A stretch of 23,749 bases of DNA from Gnetum montanum (taxonomy: Eukaryota > Streptophyta > Gnetopsida > Gnetales > Gnetaceae), in the NCBI GenBank assembly GCA_015680685.1, contig MNCI01025408.1:1-23749 (forward strand), given 5' to 3'. Shown piece after piece: positions 11,560-21,964 of this stretch. How positions within the stretch are numbered: the stretch's first letter is position 1; the number at the start of each line of letters is the position of its first letter. The position numbers and the translations under genes are program-made. The notes beneath the pieces were generated by a model. The model made no database searches. It had not been told where the DNA came from and saw only the letters and a program-made list of their open reading frames with translations.

Positions 11560-14100
11560 TTTGTGGCTGAAAATTTTAATTTGGGAAACTTATTCATCCC
11601 CACTTCTAAGTTCAATGATCCTCACAACCTATCATTAATAGTGCTTAATTTGGCTCTTCCCATGATAATAGGAAGATCCTCTTCCACCTTGTTTTCTGAT
11701 CTAATTACTAGAAAATCTATGGGATATGACTAGTCTATAATAGAAGTGATCACATTACACACTTGTCACATGGGATATGCATATGATTTGTCTACCAACT
11801 CTAACCAAGTGTTAATGCATTTGAGATGAGGAAACTTCCAATTAAGGTACTACTACAATAAGATAATATTAACTCCCAAACTAGAGTCAAAAAAGGCTAA
11901 ACAATGATCATTTTTTGTCAATTTGGATCTCCATCATGGGACCACTAGGATTTGATTACTTTTCAAGCAAATATTCTTCTTTAGCTACATGTGTATCTAC
12001 CATAGACATGGAAATGATGATAACATCACCATTAGGTGCCATCATGTTCCCTCTACTAGACATAGTAGCGAAACTTAAGTAGATATTGCAATTTGATTAT
12101 GGTTAGGGACTTTCATCAAGACTTTCTAAATGTGGACTTCTATTTGGCATGAATGATTTCCTAGTCCACAAGGTAAAGAGGGTGATGTAAACCTTGCCAT
12201 ATGGTTCTCATGTCTACACTTGTAATAGAATTTCCTATTGTGGAACCAAAAACTTTCCTCTACAACCAAATCAATAGGAGATTAATAATATTACATACAT
12301 GCATAAATGTAAGTAATATCATTACATTAGGCAATATTACATGATTTATCTTTCCTTGGTTGCAGCTAACTAGGTGTCCCCTTGCATGAGACCAAAAATT
12401 AGAAGCTTCTATTATTACTAATGGGAAGCTTGTTTGGCAAGATTACTTGAAACATGTAGGTACTATTAAGGTATCATCAATGGAGGTTGATAAGCACCTA
12501 CTTGTGCACCATGAAAGTAGGAATTGGTGGAAAGCACCACTTGTTTTTGCATTATAATTAGAAGATTCCATGTAGTAGCATCCCAAGGATTTGGCGCTTG
12601 TTACTATTGGTACTACTACATGGGCTGCAAATAGGCATCACTAAGATAGTATGAAAGGCCAAGGGTATGTGATCATTCTTTTCAAAAATATAGGATTTAA
12701 AGGCATCCCAAATCATCCCATCTCACAAAACATGTGAGAAATAACTAGGAAGCACTATGAATCATGAGACTCCATGCACTATTTGTAGGAATCCTCATCA
12801 TTGGAGGATGAGGAGGCCTCATTTAGATCTTCTTGAATGCTCTTACAATAAGAAAGCTTGTCTTTATCCATGTTGTCATACCTCTTTCAACATTCATGTG
12901 GTGCAACTATTTTGATTGTAGCTTCAATGACCTTACCCTTGATGTCCTTAATAGTAGTGATCATCATTTTGTCCATTGAGTCCCAAACTTGTCCATAGGT
13001 GGGCCAAGTTTGCCAAGGCCTTGTTCATCCTAACCTAATCTTGCACTAAGGCCTCAACTGTAGTGGAAGGTTTAGCAATAACTTCAATTCTTGTGACATT
13101 CTATTTATATTATGGATCATGATTATACTTCTCAGCTAACTACTACTTTCACCACTCACCTTCCATGCTGGCAATGGTGTCTAAGAGTGCCTTGATTTGC
13201 ACTATGGAGTTTTTTTGAATCTAGCCCATTGCATACATGTCCACACACTCTCCTGTGTCTTAACTTAGCCCTTCTACTATGTACATTAACTATTCTCTTT
13301 AACTAAAACCATGGCTTGAATAGCAATGATTAGTTTTCATGTATCTTTCTATGGCAATGTCGAGAGGTTTATAGGTTCCTTACCTCCATCTAATTATCTT
13401 CTTTTGGATGTTTGAAATTTGGGCATAAATCTGAATTTTGGCATAGAATATTTTGATGATATCTACCCATCTTTGAATTGATCTAGGGGTAAGGATTTGT
13501 ACTAGGTTTTTGCATGCTCAATGAAGGTGTGGGTAAATATTTGTACTTCTATCAGTTGCTCACAACTCCTTGGAGATAACAAGAATTATCAAAGGTTTTC
13601 ATGTGAAGTTTGGGACCATCACTAGTATACCATTTGTATGTTATTACATTAGCCATATTGATTCATTTGATTTTTTTGTCAAGAACATGCTCCCTTGGAA
13701 CATGTATAGCTTTAGTAAAATCATGATAATCATCCCAATCAAATAAAGAATCATTAGCACCACCAAAATGTCCAAATAAATGCAAGTGCTAGAACCTAGA
13801 AAGCAAGTCATCATTTTAAGTTTTAGCTACACCTCTATTAACAAACCCTAACCATAAGCCTTCATGACAAAGTGGCCATTTTCTCTTCTTATTTACTTTA
13901 GCTTTTTGCTCATCATCTAAATGATTAGATGAAAAGCTATGATTGATCTCTACTATTTGAACCTAAAGATCTTACATGTACAAAGGCTCATACTCATTGT
14001 ACATAAGTTCATGAGCTTTGTATGATGCACATTCATTGTCTAGCCCAATATTGACTATGGCATCTATAAGATCATCCAATGTAGCCATGATTAGGTCCAT
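11560..14100 (-). pseudogene. retroelement C: decayed gag-protease polyprotein with zinc knuckle and retropepsin
   Basis: The likely start is an ATG at 14100-14098; a same-frame TGA precedes it about 24 bases upstream. The frame reads MDLIMATLDDLIDAIVNIGL and stays in phase, apart from stops, to about 13560 (for example DWDDYHDFTKAIHVPREHVL near 13740). After frameshifts it continues with a helical section (KNSIVQIKALLDTIASMEGE near 13180), then KDIKGKVIEATIKIVAPHE (near 12930), and a Gln-rich linker in which most Gln codons are now stops (12598-12618 and 12409-12420). A zinc-knuckle relic YYKCRHENHMARFT (about 12225) keeps one Cys and the His with CX2CX4HX4C spacing. The retropepsin follows: FFDSSLGVNII at about 11893 (DSG changed to DSS) and SYPIDFLVIRSENK then LPIIMGRA at about 11730-11655. 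The gag N-terminal half is not a family I recognise, but order and motifs point to Ty3/Gypsy. No reverse transcriptase was seen below 11560. Confidence 0.75.
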
Positions 14101-15700
14101 AGAGAATAGGCCATGAGCATCTCTTCACCTTCCCTGCTTATCTTAATGATAAGCTAGTGCAACCAATGGAAGGGTCACATCCTTTTAACACTAAAAGGTG
14201 TCAAAAGTCCTTCTTTTTTAAGTCTTTTCAAAGATCTTTAGTGTAGTCTTAGTGCTATTTGTCATCTCGTTTGTGTTTGCAACCTACACACAATACTAAG
14301 AAACACATATTTGATCTAAATAAATGTTAAATTAAGAATGTACAAGTATTTCCTAGTAATTCACCAACACTTTCCCTAGTAATAGTACTAATGATAAGGG
14401 TTCCACAGGTTTTAGACTAGTGGAATTTATCATACAAATTATAGTGTGATCTAGTCATAAGCTTTAAAGATGATGTTGAGTAGATTACTAAGAACATTCA
14501 TGTATATCATTTTGTTTAAGAAATACAAAAGAGATTATAACATATATAATACAAATGAAGCTCATGTTGCCACAATGAAAGATAAAGAGAAATATTTATA
14601 TTTTTATAATGTATAATTTTATGGGTTTTAGAATTATAAAGAAACAAAAAACAATAATAAAAATACATGCATTGCAATCCCTCCTAGGGATAGGTACAAC
14701 ACTACACAAAAAAATGCAAATAAAATGGCTCTCAGCCCCAACTTCAATGGCCCAACACCATGTTGTACAATTATGAACTCCTTGGTAAGGATGAATCATT
14801 ACAACTTAGGAAAATGAGAATTAAATAAATATTTTAGACTTTTTAGTGTTTTATGCTTTTATTATTTTAGAGTTTAAGGCATCAATGGTAAAATGAGAAA
14901 AAACCATAAGCTTTATTCACTATGTAAATACTAGACCTACATCAACCAAATGGTCCTGAGCTACATATGCAAGGTAGCACTTTGATAGAGTCTAGCAACA
15001 CTTGTAAAAGTGACAAGTCAAAACACATATAAAATAGGGAAGGGAATCAACTTACCCAAAGAAGAAAAAGCTCTTCATATAAAATTGAATGCCAAAAGCC
15101 AAATGAAAATGTAGAAATCTAAGTTGTTAAGTATAAGAGCTCATCCAAAGTATTTATAGTTTTCACATTGAAACAGAAGAGGTTCATTAATGCCTAGGTA
15201 TCAACAAAGGCTTGTCAACACAACCTAAACACACCTTAGGTACATAAAAGACAAAGTTAGGCAAACCAAGCCTGCCATGGGGATCTATGCTTACACAGGG
15301 TAGTTAACATATCTCCCTCTACCAACACCCAAACCACACCACACCCTGTCCCCATAATAAAAGAACCACACTTTGCTCTTTTGATTTTGGGTGTAAGCCA
15401 AAACCTGAGGAAGCATGCCAGAAGGATCCTAGAACATCCAAATAAAGCCAAAATCATCCTAGAGAGCTTGGAATTACGCATATAACCTTATTGTGTCACC
15501 CACGGGGCAAGGGCTCATCTTAGAAGGCCAAGAACCTCTACCAAATATGCTAAACTATAAACATGGGGCACATGAAACACTTCCCAAATCCAAGGCTTAC
15601 AATCAACTTACAAAATGCTATTGGATGACTCATCATTAGCTATATGTCCAAAGGGTACATATGTTGATTTAGTTCCAATTTTGATAACCCCATTCCCCAA
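14101..15700. other. AT-rich spacer upstream of element C, nothing recognised
   Basis: This stretch should hold the 5' leader and LTR of element C if it was complete. I found no primer-binding site complementary to initiator tRNA-Met (TGGTATCAGAGC type) on the minus strand, and no long match to the sequence beyond the protease end that would mark an LTR pair. The minus frames at 14596-14799 and 15257-15481 have no recognisable motifs. Confidence 0.4.
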
Positions 15701-16870
15701 TTCAAATCATTAGTCACTTGGTTAGAACATTAGAACATGCATCTTCTGATGTACAAATCATAAGTTTGATACTAAATAGTATGCTGATACACACGTCATT
15801 TGGACCCGGATAAACAAGATATTTCAAAAAGTACCGAGACACAATTAAGGTAGATATGTTTGGGATGCTTTCAGAAAAAATATACTCTATGGTTGGCTCG
15901 CATGCCTTGCACTTTGAAGGTAATTGCAAGAATGACTAAGAGGGTACGAGAACACTTTGCGATAGTGTGAACTATTTTGTCATAATGAAAAAATTCACGT
16001 GGAAATGGAAGAGAAGTTCTAAAAATAGTGAGAATGCGAGAGTAATCTGGGAAATTAGCCTAAAAAATATGGTGGAAAAAAACTACAAGAATCATTGCAG
16101 ATTATAACGGGAAACACATCTGCTACAAGAGTGCATGAGGCTCGTTGGAATACACTCGTTCGAATACGGGTAGCAGCGTCGTGAATGCAAGCTTGAAAAC
16201 GTGGAAGTTCAGATCCGTGATGAGCTAAAATTATTTATTCCAAATTGCCATGGGCGCCAGAAAACGTGGAAGCCGAGCAGTGGGAGTGAAATTCAGGCCA
16301 ACATACTCGATTTTCTGTGGTCAAAAGCACATGTGTGGAAGACGGGAAGAGTCCAGAACTTTCAAGGGCCAAGAATTTCGTAGAATCCAGAGTTGATGCA
16401 GCAGCAGCTGCTCTATTTCTAGCCCATCGAAATCCGTTGCAGCAGGGCCACACAGTTATTTTCAGTGTAGATATTCGTCTTATTTGCGGCGACTTTTGCT
16501 GCTAAAATCCTCACAGAAATTTCGTCTTCAACTTTTAACCGCAAAATCATGATTCATGCTCTTCCACGATCTTAAAGAAAATCTTGCCATATTCAGGTTT
16601 GCTCCCGTCAATTTCAAACAATTGTAGCAATTTACACAAGCTTTAAGTTTGTCTTAAATTCTGCATTATTGTTCATCGAAGTAAAACCGTGGACTTTTGG
16701 TCCTTTCCGTGGTCTTCACGGACATAGGCTGCAAGATTTGAAATTCTTCTCCTCTGAGACAATGCAAACGAGGCTTTCTCATATCAAGCTGTTTCGTCAC
16801 TCTGATTATTCTGTTTATTTTATAACTTTTGATTCTGCGGCCGGCAGCATTCATAGTAAAACTTAACAAG
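15700..16870. other. island richer in GC and CpG, no gene recognised
   Basis: Compared with its flanks this stretch contains many more CG dinucleotides (for example around 16141-16280) and fewer A/T runs. It contains a G-box core CACGTG at 15996-16001, a 13-bp direct repeat GAAAACGTGGAAG at 16195-16207 and 16260-16272, and a palindrome AGCAGCTGCT near 16400. Overlapping 60-72-codon frames occur on both strands (16201-16505 and 16666-16869), but none has a recognised domain. It may be single-copy DNA, such as a former promoter or 5' exon, that escaped repeat methylation, or a younger insertion. Confidence 0.4.
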
Positions 16871-16956
16871 AAGATCGTTATGGATTACATGGGAAAGGGT
16901 CTGTAGTTTGCTTGTGAAATAATATATATAAACTACTTATCCACCTCTTGGATATA

Positions 16957-17160
16957 GGGTTGCATGAAATTGCAGCCTGTATGTAGGAAGAATGCCAATG
17001 GAAGGATTTACATCGAAACATGGTAAATAATAACTTAATAAGAACGTAGGCTTACATGAAATTACAGCCTGCATGTACTAAGAATAGCAATAAAAGGAAT
17101 AAAATGGCAGTACTTGGTAAGGAATAAGAACGTTATATGAAATTTTAAGGTGACTGCAAC
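16957..17160. repeat. tandem repeat, unit about 86-92 bp, about 2.3 copies
   Basis: The segment GG(T/C)T(G/T)(C/A)CATGAAATT(G/A)CAGCCTG at about 16957 recurs at about 17049, a period of 92 bp, with similarity continuing through the following 30 bases. A third, partial unit is marked by AATAAGAACGT at 17037 and again at 17123, a period of 86 bp, followed by ATGAAATT. The array ends about 35 bp before the tRNA-like gene. The copies are diverged, so it is an old local duplication. Confidence 0.7.
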
Positions 17161-17181
17161 CGAAAATTAGACACAATTTTT

Positions 17182-17185
17182 AAAA
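17182..17185 (-). terminator. RNA polymerase III terminator (TTTT) of the tRNA-Gly-like gene
   Basis: On the minus strand four T residues follow the tRNA 3' end by about 10 nt, the normal distance for a plant tRNA gene. In AT-rich DNA a T4 run is common, so its presence is only mild support for function. Confidence 0.45.
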
Positions 17186-17194
17186 TGGCAATTT

Positions 17195-17265
17195 TGCACC
17201 AGCCGGGAATAGAACCTGGGTCTGTAGCGTGGCAGGGTACTATTCTACCACTAGACCACTGGTGC
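17195..17265 (-). tRNA. tRNA-Gly (anticodon GCC), probably a degraded copy
   Basis: The minus strand gives a 71-nt cloverleaf starting GCACCAG and ending CTGGTGC plus discriminator A. The 7-bp acceptor stem is perfect, a D-arm TGGTCTAGTGGTAGAATA is present and the anticodon loop is CTGCCAC, with anticodon GCC at 17233-17231. This matches the usual plant nuclear tRNA-Gly(GCC) at nearly every position from memory. Three departures hit structure: a C-C mismatch in the anticodon stem (GTACC/GCTAC), an A-C mismatch in the T stem (CCAGG/CCCGG) and TTCTATT instead of TTCGATT in the T loop, inside the B box. There is no intron and no encoded CCA. A TTTT run for RNA polymerase III termination lies about 10 nt past the 3' end (17185-17182). 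It is either a weak gene or, more likely, a pseudogene. Confidence 0.85.
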
Positions 17266-18149
17266 CATGGATCATGTATGTTACTTCCTTCTAATGTAAT
17301 AATTGAGAATTTGTGAAAGTTACAATCTTATAATCAATTTTCACATGTGGCTTGACCACATATTACTTTCTGGTTTGGACATTAGGTCTATAAAATCTTG
17401 ATTCTAGGACACCATCCAAAGTTTGGCACCTATAACGTGCATGATTGTAGAAATTCCTAAATCTGAAATATTAAAGAAAGTTAAAGGTTACACATTTCCC
17501 ACCTTAATTTTGAGTTTCAATGTGAATTAGTTTACAATTTTACATCCCTTTTAGTTTTCTAGAGCACATATGTCAACAACATGGAAAGCTTCCCATGACC
17601 ACAATTAACTTTAGTCTATCATTTTACATCACTAATGATCTGCATCTCCTGTGTGAAAAGCTCCATGTACTAGTTTGCTTTGCCTACCGCTAGTCATTTG
17701 GGAGCAAGGGCCTCCAAATTCTAGTTACCTGACATCGATATTGAAGCGCTTGATGATGACATGGTTGTTGTCTAGGAGCATAGGCTACTGCTACCAATGT
17801 GCCAATCAGAACAAAATTATAAAAATAAAGTCTCACAATTTTCACGTAATTTCAAGTTTATCATTGTATTTTGATAGTTATGAAATTAATGCAATGTGAT
17901 AAAATAAAAAATGCCTATACATTTAACATTGACTATTAATAATAAGTTATTAAAATAGGGCTAAAGTAAATGTTTGACATTAAAGTGAGAATGTTTACCA
18001 CTTGAAAAGTGGCAAATAATTATAAATGACATATGACATCAAGTTGTTTTCAATACACTATAGTTCATTGTATATAACCATTGTGTTATAATTATTATAG
18101 GAAATGATGTAGAGAACCAACACCAATTCTTCTATTCATCATCATTGGA
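17266..18149. other. non-coding spacer between the tRNA and retroelement B
   Basis: AT-rich DNA with no recognised gene. A 74-codon plus frame at 17675-17899 has no motif. The part nearest 18150 may belong to the 3' tail of element B, since weak similarity to the region below 2400 may continue, but it fades and no LTR end was defined. Confidence 0.4.
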
Positions 18150-19855
18150 TAATAACAATAGACATCTAAAGGAAAATTTAATGCATTATTCCTAACAAGT
18201 ACTAGTAAATATCCACCACTTTAAAGAAAGTGATACATAAGAAGGTTAAAGTTTACAGAAACTTATGCATCTAGAATTATTATATCTGCAATGAATTTTC
18301 GAGCCTTTGTATGAAAAGAATAAGTGAAATCTTTCTTTTTAGGTAAGGATATGTCAAGTTCTCCAAAGCCTAAGTCAACAAACTTGATATTAGAGATAAA
18401 CGCATTGCTTAAGTCTGTCATATCTATAGTAATAGCTAAGTTCTTAGGAGAGAAAGGCACCATAGACTTACCTATAGGTTCAAGTTTAATATTACCTAGT
18501 TTGCCACTAAGTTGATAAGGTTAGGATTCTCGATCTATGTGAGAAATACTTGGAATCTATTTGTCTACTGAGATGACTATCTCATAGTTATGAACAAGGA
18601 TATGTATCTCATGATGTATTGGAAAAGGCACAACCTAATGTTGAGCTAGCTAGGAGTGTCCTAGTATTCCATTTACACCAAGACATTCATGTATAACTAT
18701 AAAAAGAGCCTTAAACTACACAAAATCATCTACCATAAATGGTAACCTAATGAAATGTATAACTTCTACTTGCATGCCAATGAAAGAAATGATGTTAGCA
18801 CGAGTTTCATTGAAAGCTACCTAATTATGGAGATTGAGATACTTGGTAATAGCTTATGTAATCACATTAGGTCCAATACCATCATTAACATGTATCGGTG
18901 GAACTAAGCCTTCATGTAATACCTTAAAATGATGTAAAGTAATAGTTAATAGATATTTCCTATCTTCAAGTTAGTCTTAATGTTCTCACCATGGAAGTTC
19001 AAACTATCTAATCCATACTAAGAGACTTGGAGAAAACAAGATATAGCTTTTGTTCAATCAGGAATGTCTCTTGGGACCATGATCCTCTTAAGAACATCAT
19101 ATAGTGTAGCACAATGCCTTTTAGAGATTGCTATGAGGTTGTATGAGAACAAGTTTGTGTCATTAGAATAGACAATCATGGTCATCTACTGTAGGACCTT
19201 ATTATTCATAGGCTAAGCTACTTGTGAAGCATGTGCTACTGTAACTGACTATATAGGATTCGATGAAGATGGAAGGCTACTTAAGGAAGCAATCTCATGT
19301 TCTTACTAGGAAGAAACCTTATTCAATATTTTAGAAGGTTGCTTTTATGCATCAATAGCCTTCTTCTTCTATTTAGTTTATTGTGACTTATTAGTTTGGT
19401 GGCCACAAGTAAGATCCTTATTTAAGGTAAAGGAAAAGGATGAGTGGATGTTTGAGATATACTGGGTAAAGGAATATCTTAAGATTCTATGTGATAGGGA
19501 ATAGGAAGAAAATTGAAAAAACATGGAGGTTGAGTGGGAGTGTAATGATGAGATTAGGTAGCATGAATATGATAGGAAGGTAGATGAGCAATTTGGTATA
19601 GTGTCATAATCAAACCAACAAATTACATAAGGCTTCTGAGGTTGTGATGATGATCATCAAGGCTATTTATAGTTAGACTAGTGGATGATGTAAGACTTCC
19701 TAGATGGGGACTTATCAGATTTATATTTAGGCTTGAAAGCTAAAATTGTACCTCAAGCATCCAAGGGATTTTAAAACACCTCTAGCTGTTGATTATTCAA
19801 ATACATAGTAGATGGATTACTTTCCACTCTCTACCATTATTTTACTAATATCCAT
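18150..19855 (-). repeat. dispersed repeat, copy 2 (truncated retroelement B)
   Basis: This is collinear with 2400-4140 in the same orientation, at an offset of about 15.75 kb. Similarity stops at about 19855, which corresponds to about 4140 in copy 1, so the capsid-coding half of the element is absent here. That end is either a deletion point or the limit of the original insertion. Confidence 0.8.
18260..19855 (-). pseudogene. retroelement B: truncated gag(C-terminal)-protease remnant, same family as A
   Basis: The minus-strand frame starts near 19855 inside what is the post-zinc-knuckle linker of copy A and runs to 18263. The protease is recognisable: HVNDGIGPNVIT at about 18890 aligns with the active-site loop of retropepsins and keeps the Asp that copy A has lost, followed by VEVIHFIRLPF and, at 18667-18647, ILGHS then a stop where Trp is expected, then L. 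The closing SNIKFVDLGFGELDIS (about 18400-18355) is shared with copy A. Stops are scattered through the frame, many at positions that read Gln or Trp in one copy or the other. The capsid half is missing and no reverse transcriptase follows on the 17.3-18.2 kb side. Confidence 0.8.
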
Positions 19856-20520
19856 ATAATGATATAAAACATATATACATCAAAATACATTAGAATTATT
19901 TTGTATGATTTCAATGATGGTTAGCCACTTCATTGAGTCAATTTTTGTTTTTCATAATATGAATGTACTAACTACTGTAGTCAAATACATCCTATGACTC
20001 TATATAACTAATAAAACCTTAGTTTTAGATATATGTATCAACTACATATCAAGCCTAATAAAAACATGAGGTTCAAATGAATCTCAAATGTACAACTTGC
20101 AAATCTTAAAATTGGACAAGGGTTGCAAGGGAGAAGAAGGTGGAGCAAAGAGGTGATACAGAAGCTCATGAGCAAAGGGGACAACTGCAAGATGTGGGGA
20201 TTTGAGCAAAAGTAGCTCATGTGCAATGATGATGGTCTTAATATGCTTCACATTTAAAATAATGGCTCTTGTGCCTAATGTACCAACAATGGAAGTGCCT
20301 TCATTAGAAGCAGTTCACTCTTCTCTAAACTTATGAAATATACCTACAAAAATTACTTACATGATTCAAAATTTTAATACTATAGTTATAAATTTTGCAA
20401 ACACTTGATCTTGAAATGTTTGTAATGAAATATATCTTGGCATATCATTGGATTCAAGAAGAAGTAGAGGTACCACATGCAATAGGTGTATAAATGAAAA
20501 AGACATAAAATATTATTAAT
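19856..20520. other. AT-rich spacer between element B and the Helitron fragment
   Basis: No gene was recognised. A 62-codon minus frame at 20038-20226 has no motif. The 5' end of the Helitron, which would begin with TC after an A, was not identified here. Confidence 0.4.
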
Positions 20521-21345
20521 AGTTTTGGTTGTGAGATCAAATTATTTTTTGTTGAAAATAACATAGATCCAAGAATCTAACCACTTATCTTAGCCAATTT
20601 AACTAAGGTTGAAAAAATGTTAATTGCAAGAATCAATCCCATATTACAAGTTACACATGTAGTTGGTGGATAGTTTAGGTATAAGTTTCACATAATTAGC
20701 TTTCCTTAGGATGTCACAAAGATTGCTAAGAGACTTTCTCTTAGAATTATAGATATCCCTTTTTTAGTTTTGAGATAAGTGGATTAAATGAGAATGAAGT
20801 ATAATTTCATTTTTAACAAGAGAATGGTTTATAATGCATTACTTTATAAAAAGGAAAATGATCCATACTATCAAGGTATTAAGATTTTTATGCATGCATT
20901 TGATGATGTTGCTAATATTGATGAGGTTAACATCTTTCATAACATCTCTTATATTACATTGTCAAAAAAGGATGGAAAAATGAGATTGCAGTTTAGAGAT
21001 CAAGTGCCTCAAAAAGATGAAGAAAACATTATCACACATACATCATTAGTTGCATTACATCCTAGTATTGTAAGGAAATTGACTTGTTAAGAACATGGTT
21101 GCATAGAATTTGGATGTTGCTCAATGCCTTCCATGTATAATTCTCCTATTAATGAGATTAACATGATGGAGTTGTTTATGATGACATTATTAAGTCTTTT
21201 TCCTAAAGGAAAATGTGATTTCCTTGATTGAAGAGCTAAAGATGTCAAACTATATGAATATGCAAAACATCTTCTTTGCTAAAAAGATGGTAGATTTAAA
21301 TGACACAAACATTTTCGATAAATATGATTTCTTATTTTTTTTATT
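20521..21345 (+). pseudogene. Helitron Rep-helicase N-terminal fragment (DUF6570-type region), nonsense-riddled
   Basis: A single plus-strand frame runs without a frameshift through about 275 codons but carries roughly eleven stops. Readable landmarks in order are FFVENNIDPRI (about 20545), LANLTKVEKMLIARINPILQ (20599-20658), an FP-DV-KIAKRL segment (about 20700-20740), VYNALLYKKENDPYYQGIKI (20830-20889), SPINEINMMELF (about 21142), LFPKGKCDFLD (about 21199-21230) and YEYAKHLL--KDGRFK (about 21254-21300). This order matches the N-terminal region of Helitron transposase-like proteins that precedes the Helitron_like_N domain and the HUH rolling-circle endonuclease. The fragment stops just where that domain would begin, so the catalytic HUH and helicase parts are missing. 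The 100-codon open stretch at 20788-21090 is only the longest gap between stops. It is non-functional. The KCS fragment lies downstream on the same strand. Confidence 0.75.
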
Positions 21346-21689
21346 TTCATTATTTGAATTTTTTTCTACTTTAACATAATTATGTATGATTTATTTTTGA
21401 CAATAGAATTTACCTTTGTATTTTTTTAAAAAAAATATTGTTGATGCATCATAATGCTCCATTGCATGTCATTGTTGATAATTTGATGCAATATGGTACC
21501 TCTATTAGCAATACACCATCTTATTGAAGAAAATGTAAAGTAGAGCTATAAATCAATTAAAAACACTTAAAAAAGTCAATGCAACAAATCTAAGTTTAAG
21601 AGATTTAAGTGTAATCTACTACTACTAGCTTCATAGGCAAGATCATTTATGATGATCTTAAAATTTCATGCTAGGCCTATAGCGACCTT
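21346..21689. other. AT-rich spacer between Helitron and KCS fragments
   Basis: This contains T-rich runs (about 21330-21440) and an A-run near 21430. No coding sequence was recognised. The base composition changes sharply to GC-richer sequence at about 21680. Confidence 0.45.
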
Positions 21690-21964
21690 CCAAAGTGACC
21701 CGCCGGAAAACCACGTGGCAGATCCAGGAAAGCACCTAGGGCTCATATGGGTCTGGCAGGGGCATGCACTGGTCCAACAACCCCAGCAAGTCGTTGTCGA
21801 CAAAAAATAACAGTGCCATGTCTATCACATTCCAAGGTCTACCATGGTCATTGAAGCTGCTGCGTCCGTCGTGGCCACTGAGGCTCCTGCACACCGTCCA
21901 GATTAATCATGACACCCACGACAAGTGCTTCCAGTGTATCCTCCAAGAGGAGTAGGACCTGCAT

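Noticed and set aside
11443-11733. 96-codon plus-strand open frame
   Set aside because: It is antisense to the retropepsin of element C. The minus-strand translation has protease motifs (SYPIDFLVI, LPIIMGRA), while the plus frame has none.
12740-12800. Plus-strand CTICRNPHHW as a zinc knuckle
   Set aside because: It lacks the last Cys and lies antisense to the well-supported gag frame of element C.
14740-14790. Primer-binding site near TGGTGTTGGGCC on the minus strand
   Set aside because: It matches initiator tRNA-Met complementarity at only a few positions, and no LTR end adjoins it.
16201-16505. Real small genes in the overlapping frames of the CpG-rich island
   Set aside because: The frames overlap on both strands, lack recognised domains, and at least one depends on a GTG start. 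They are kept only as an unexplained island.
18324-18515. 63-codon plus-strand frame
   Set aside because: It is antisense to the conserved SNIKFVDLGFGELDIS segment of retroelement B.
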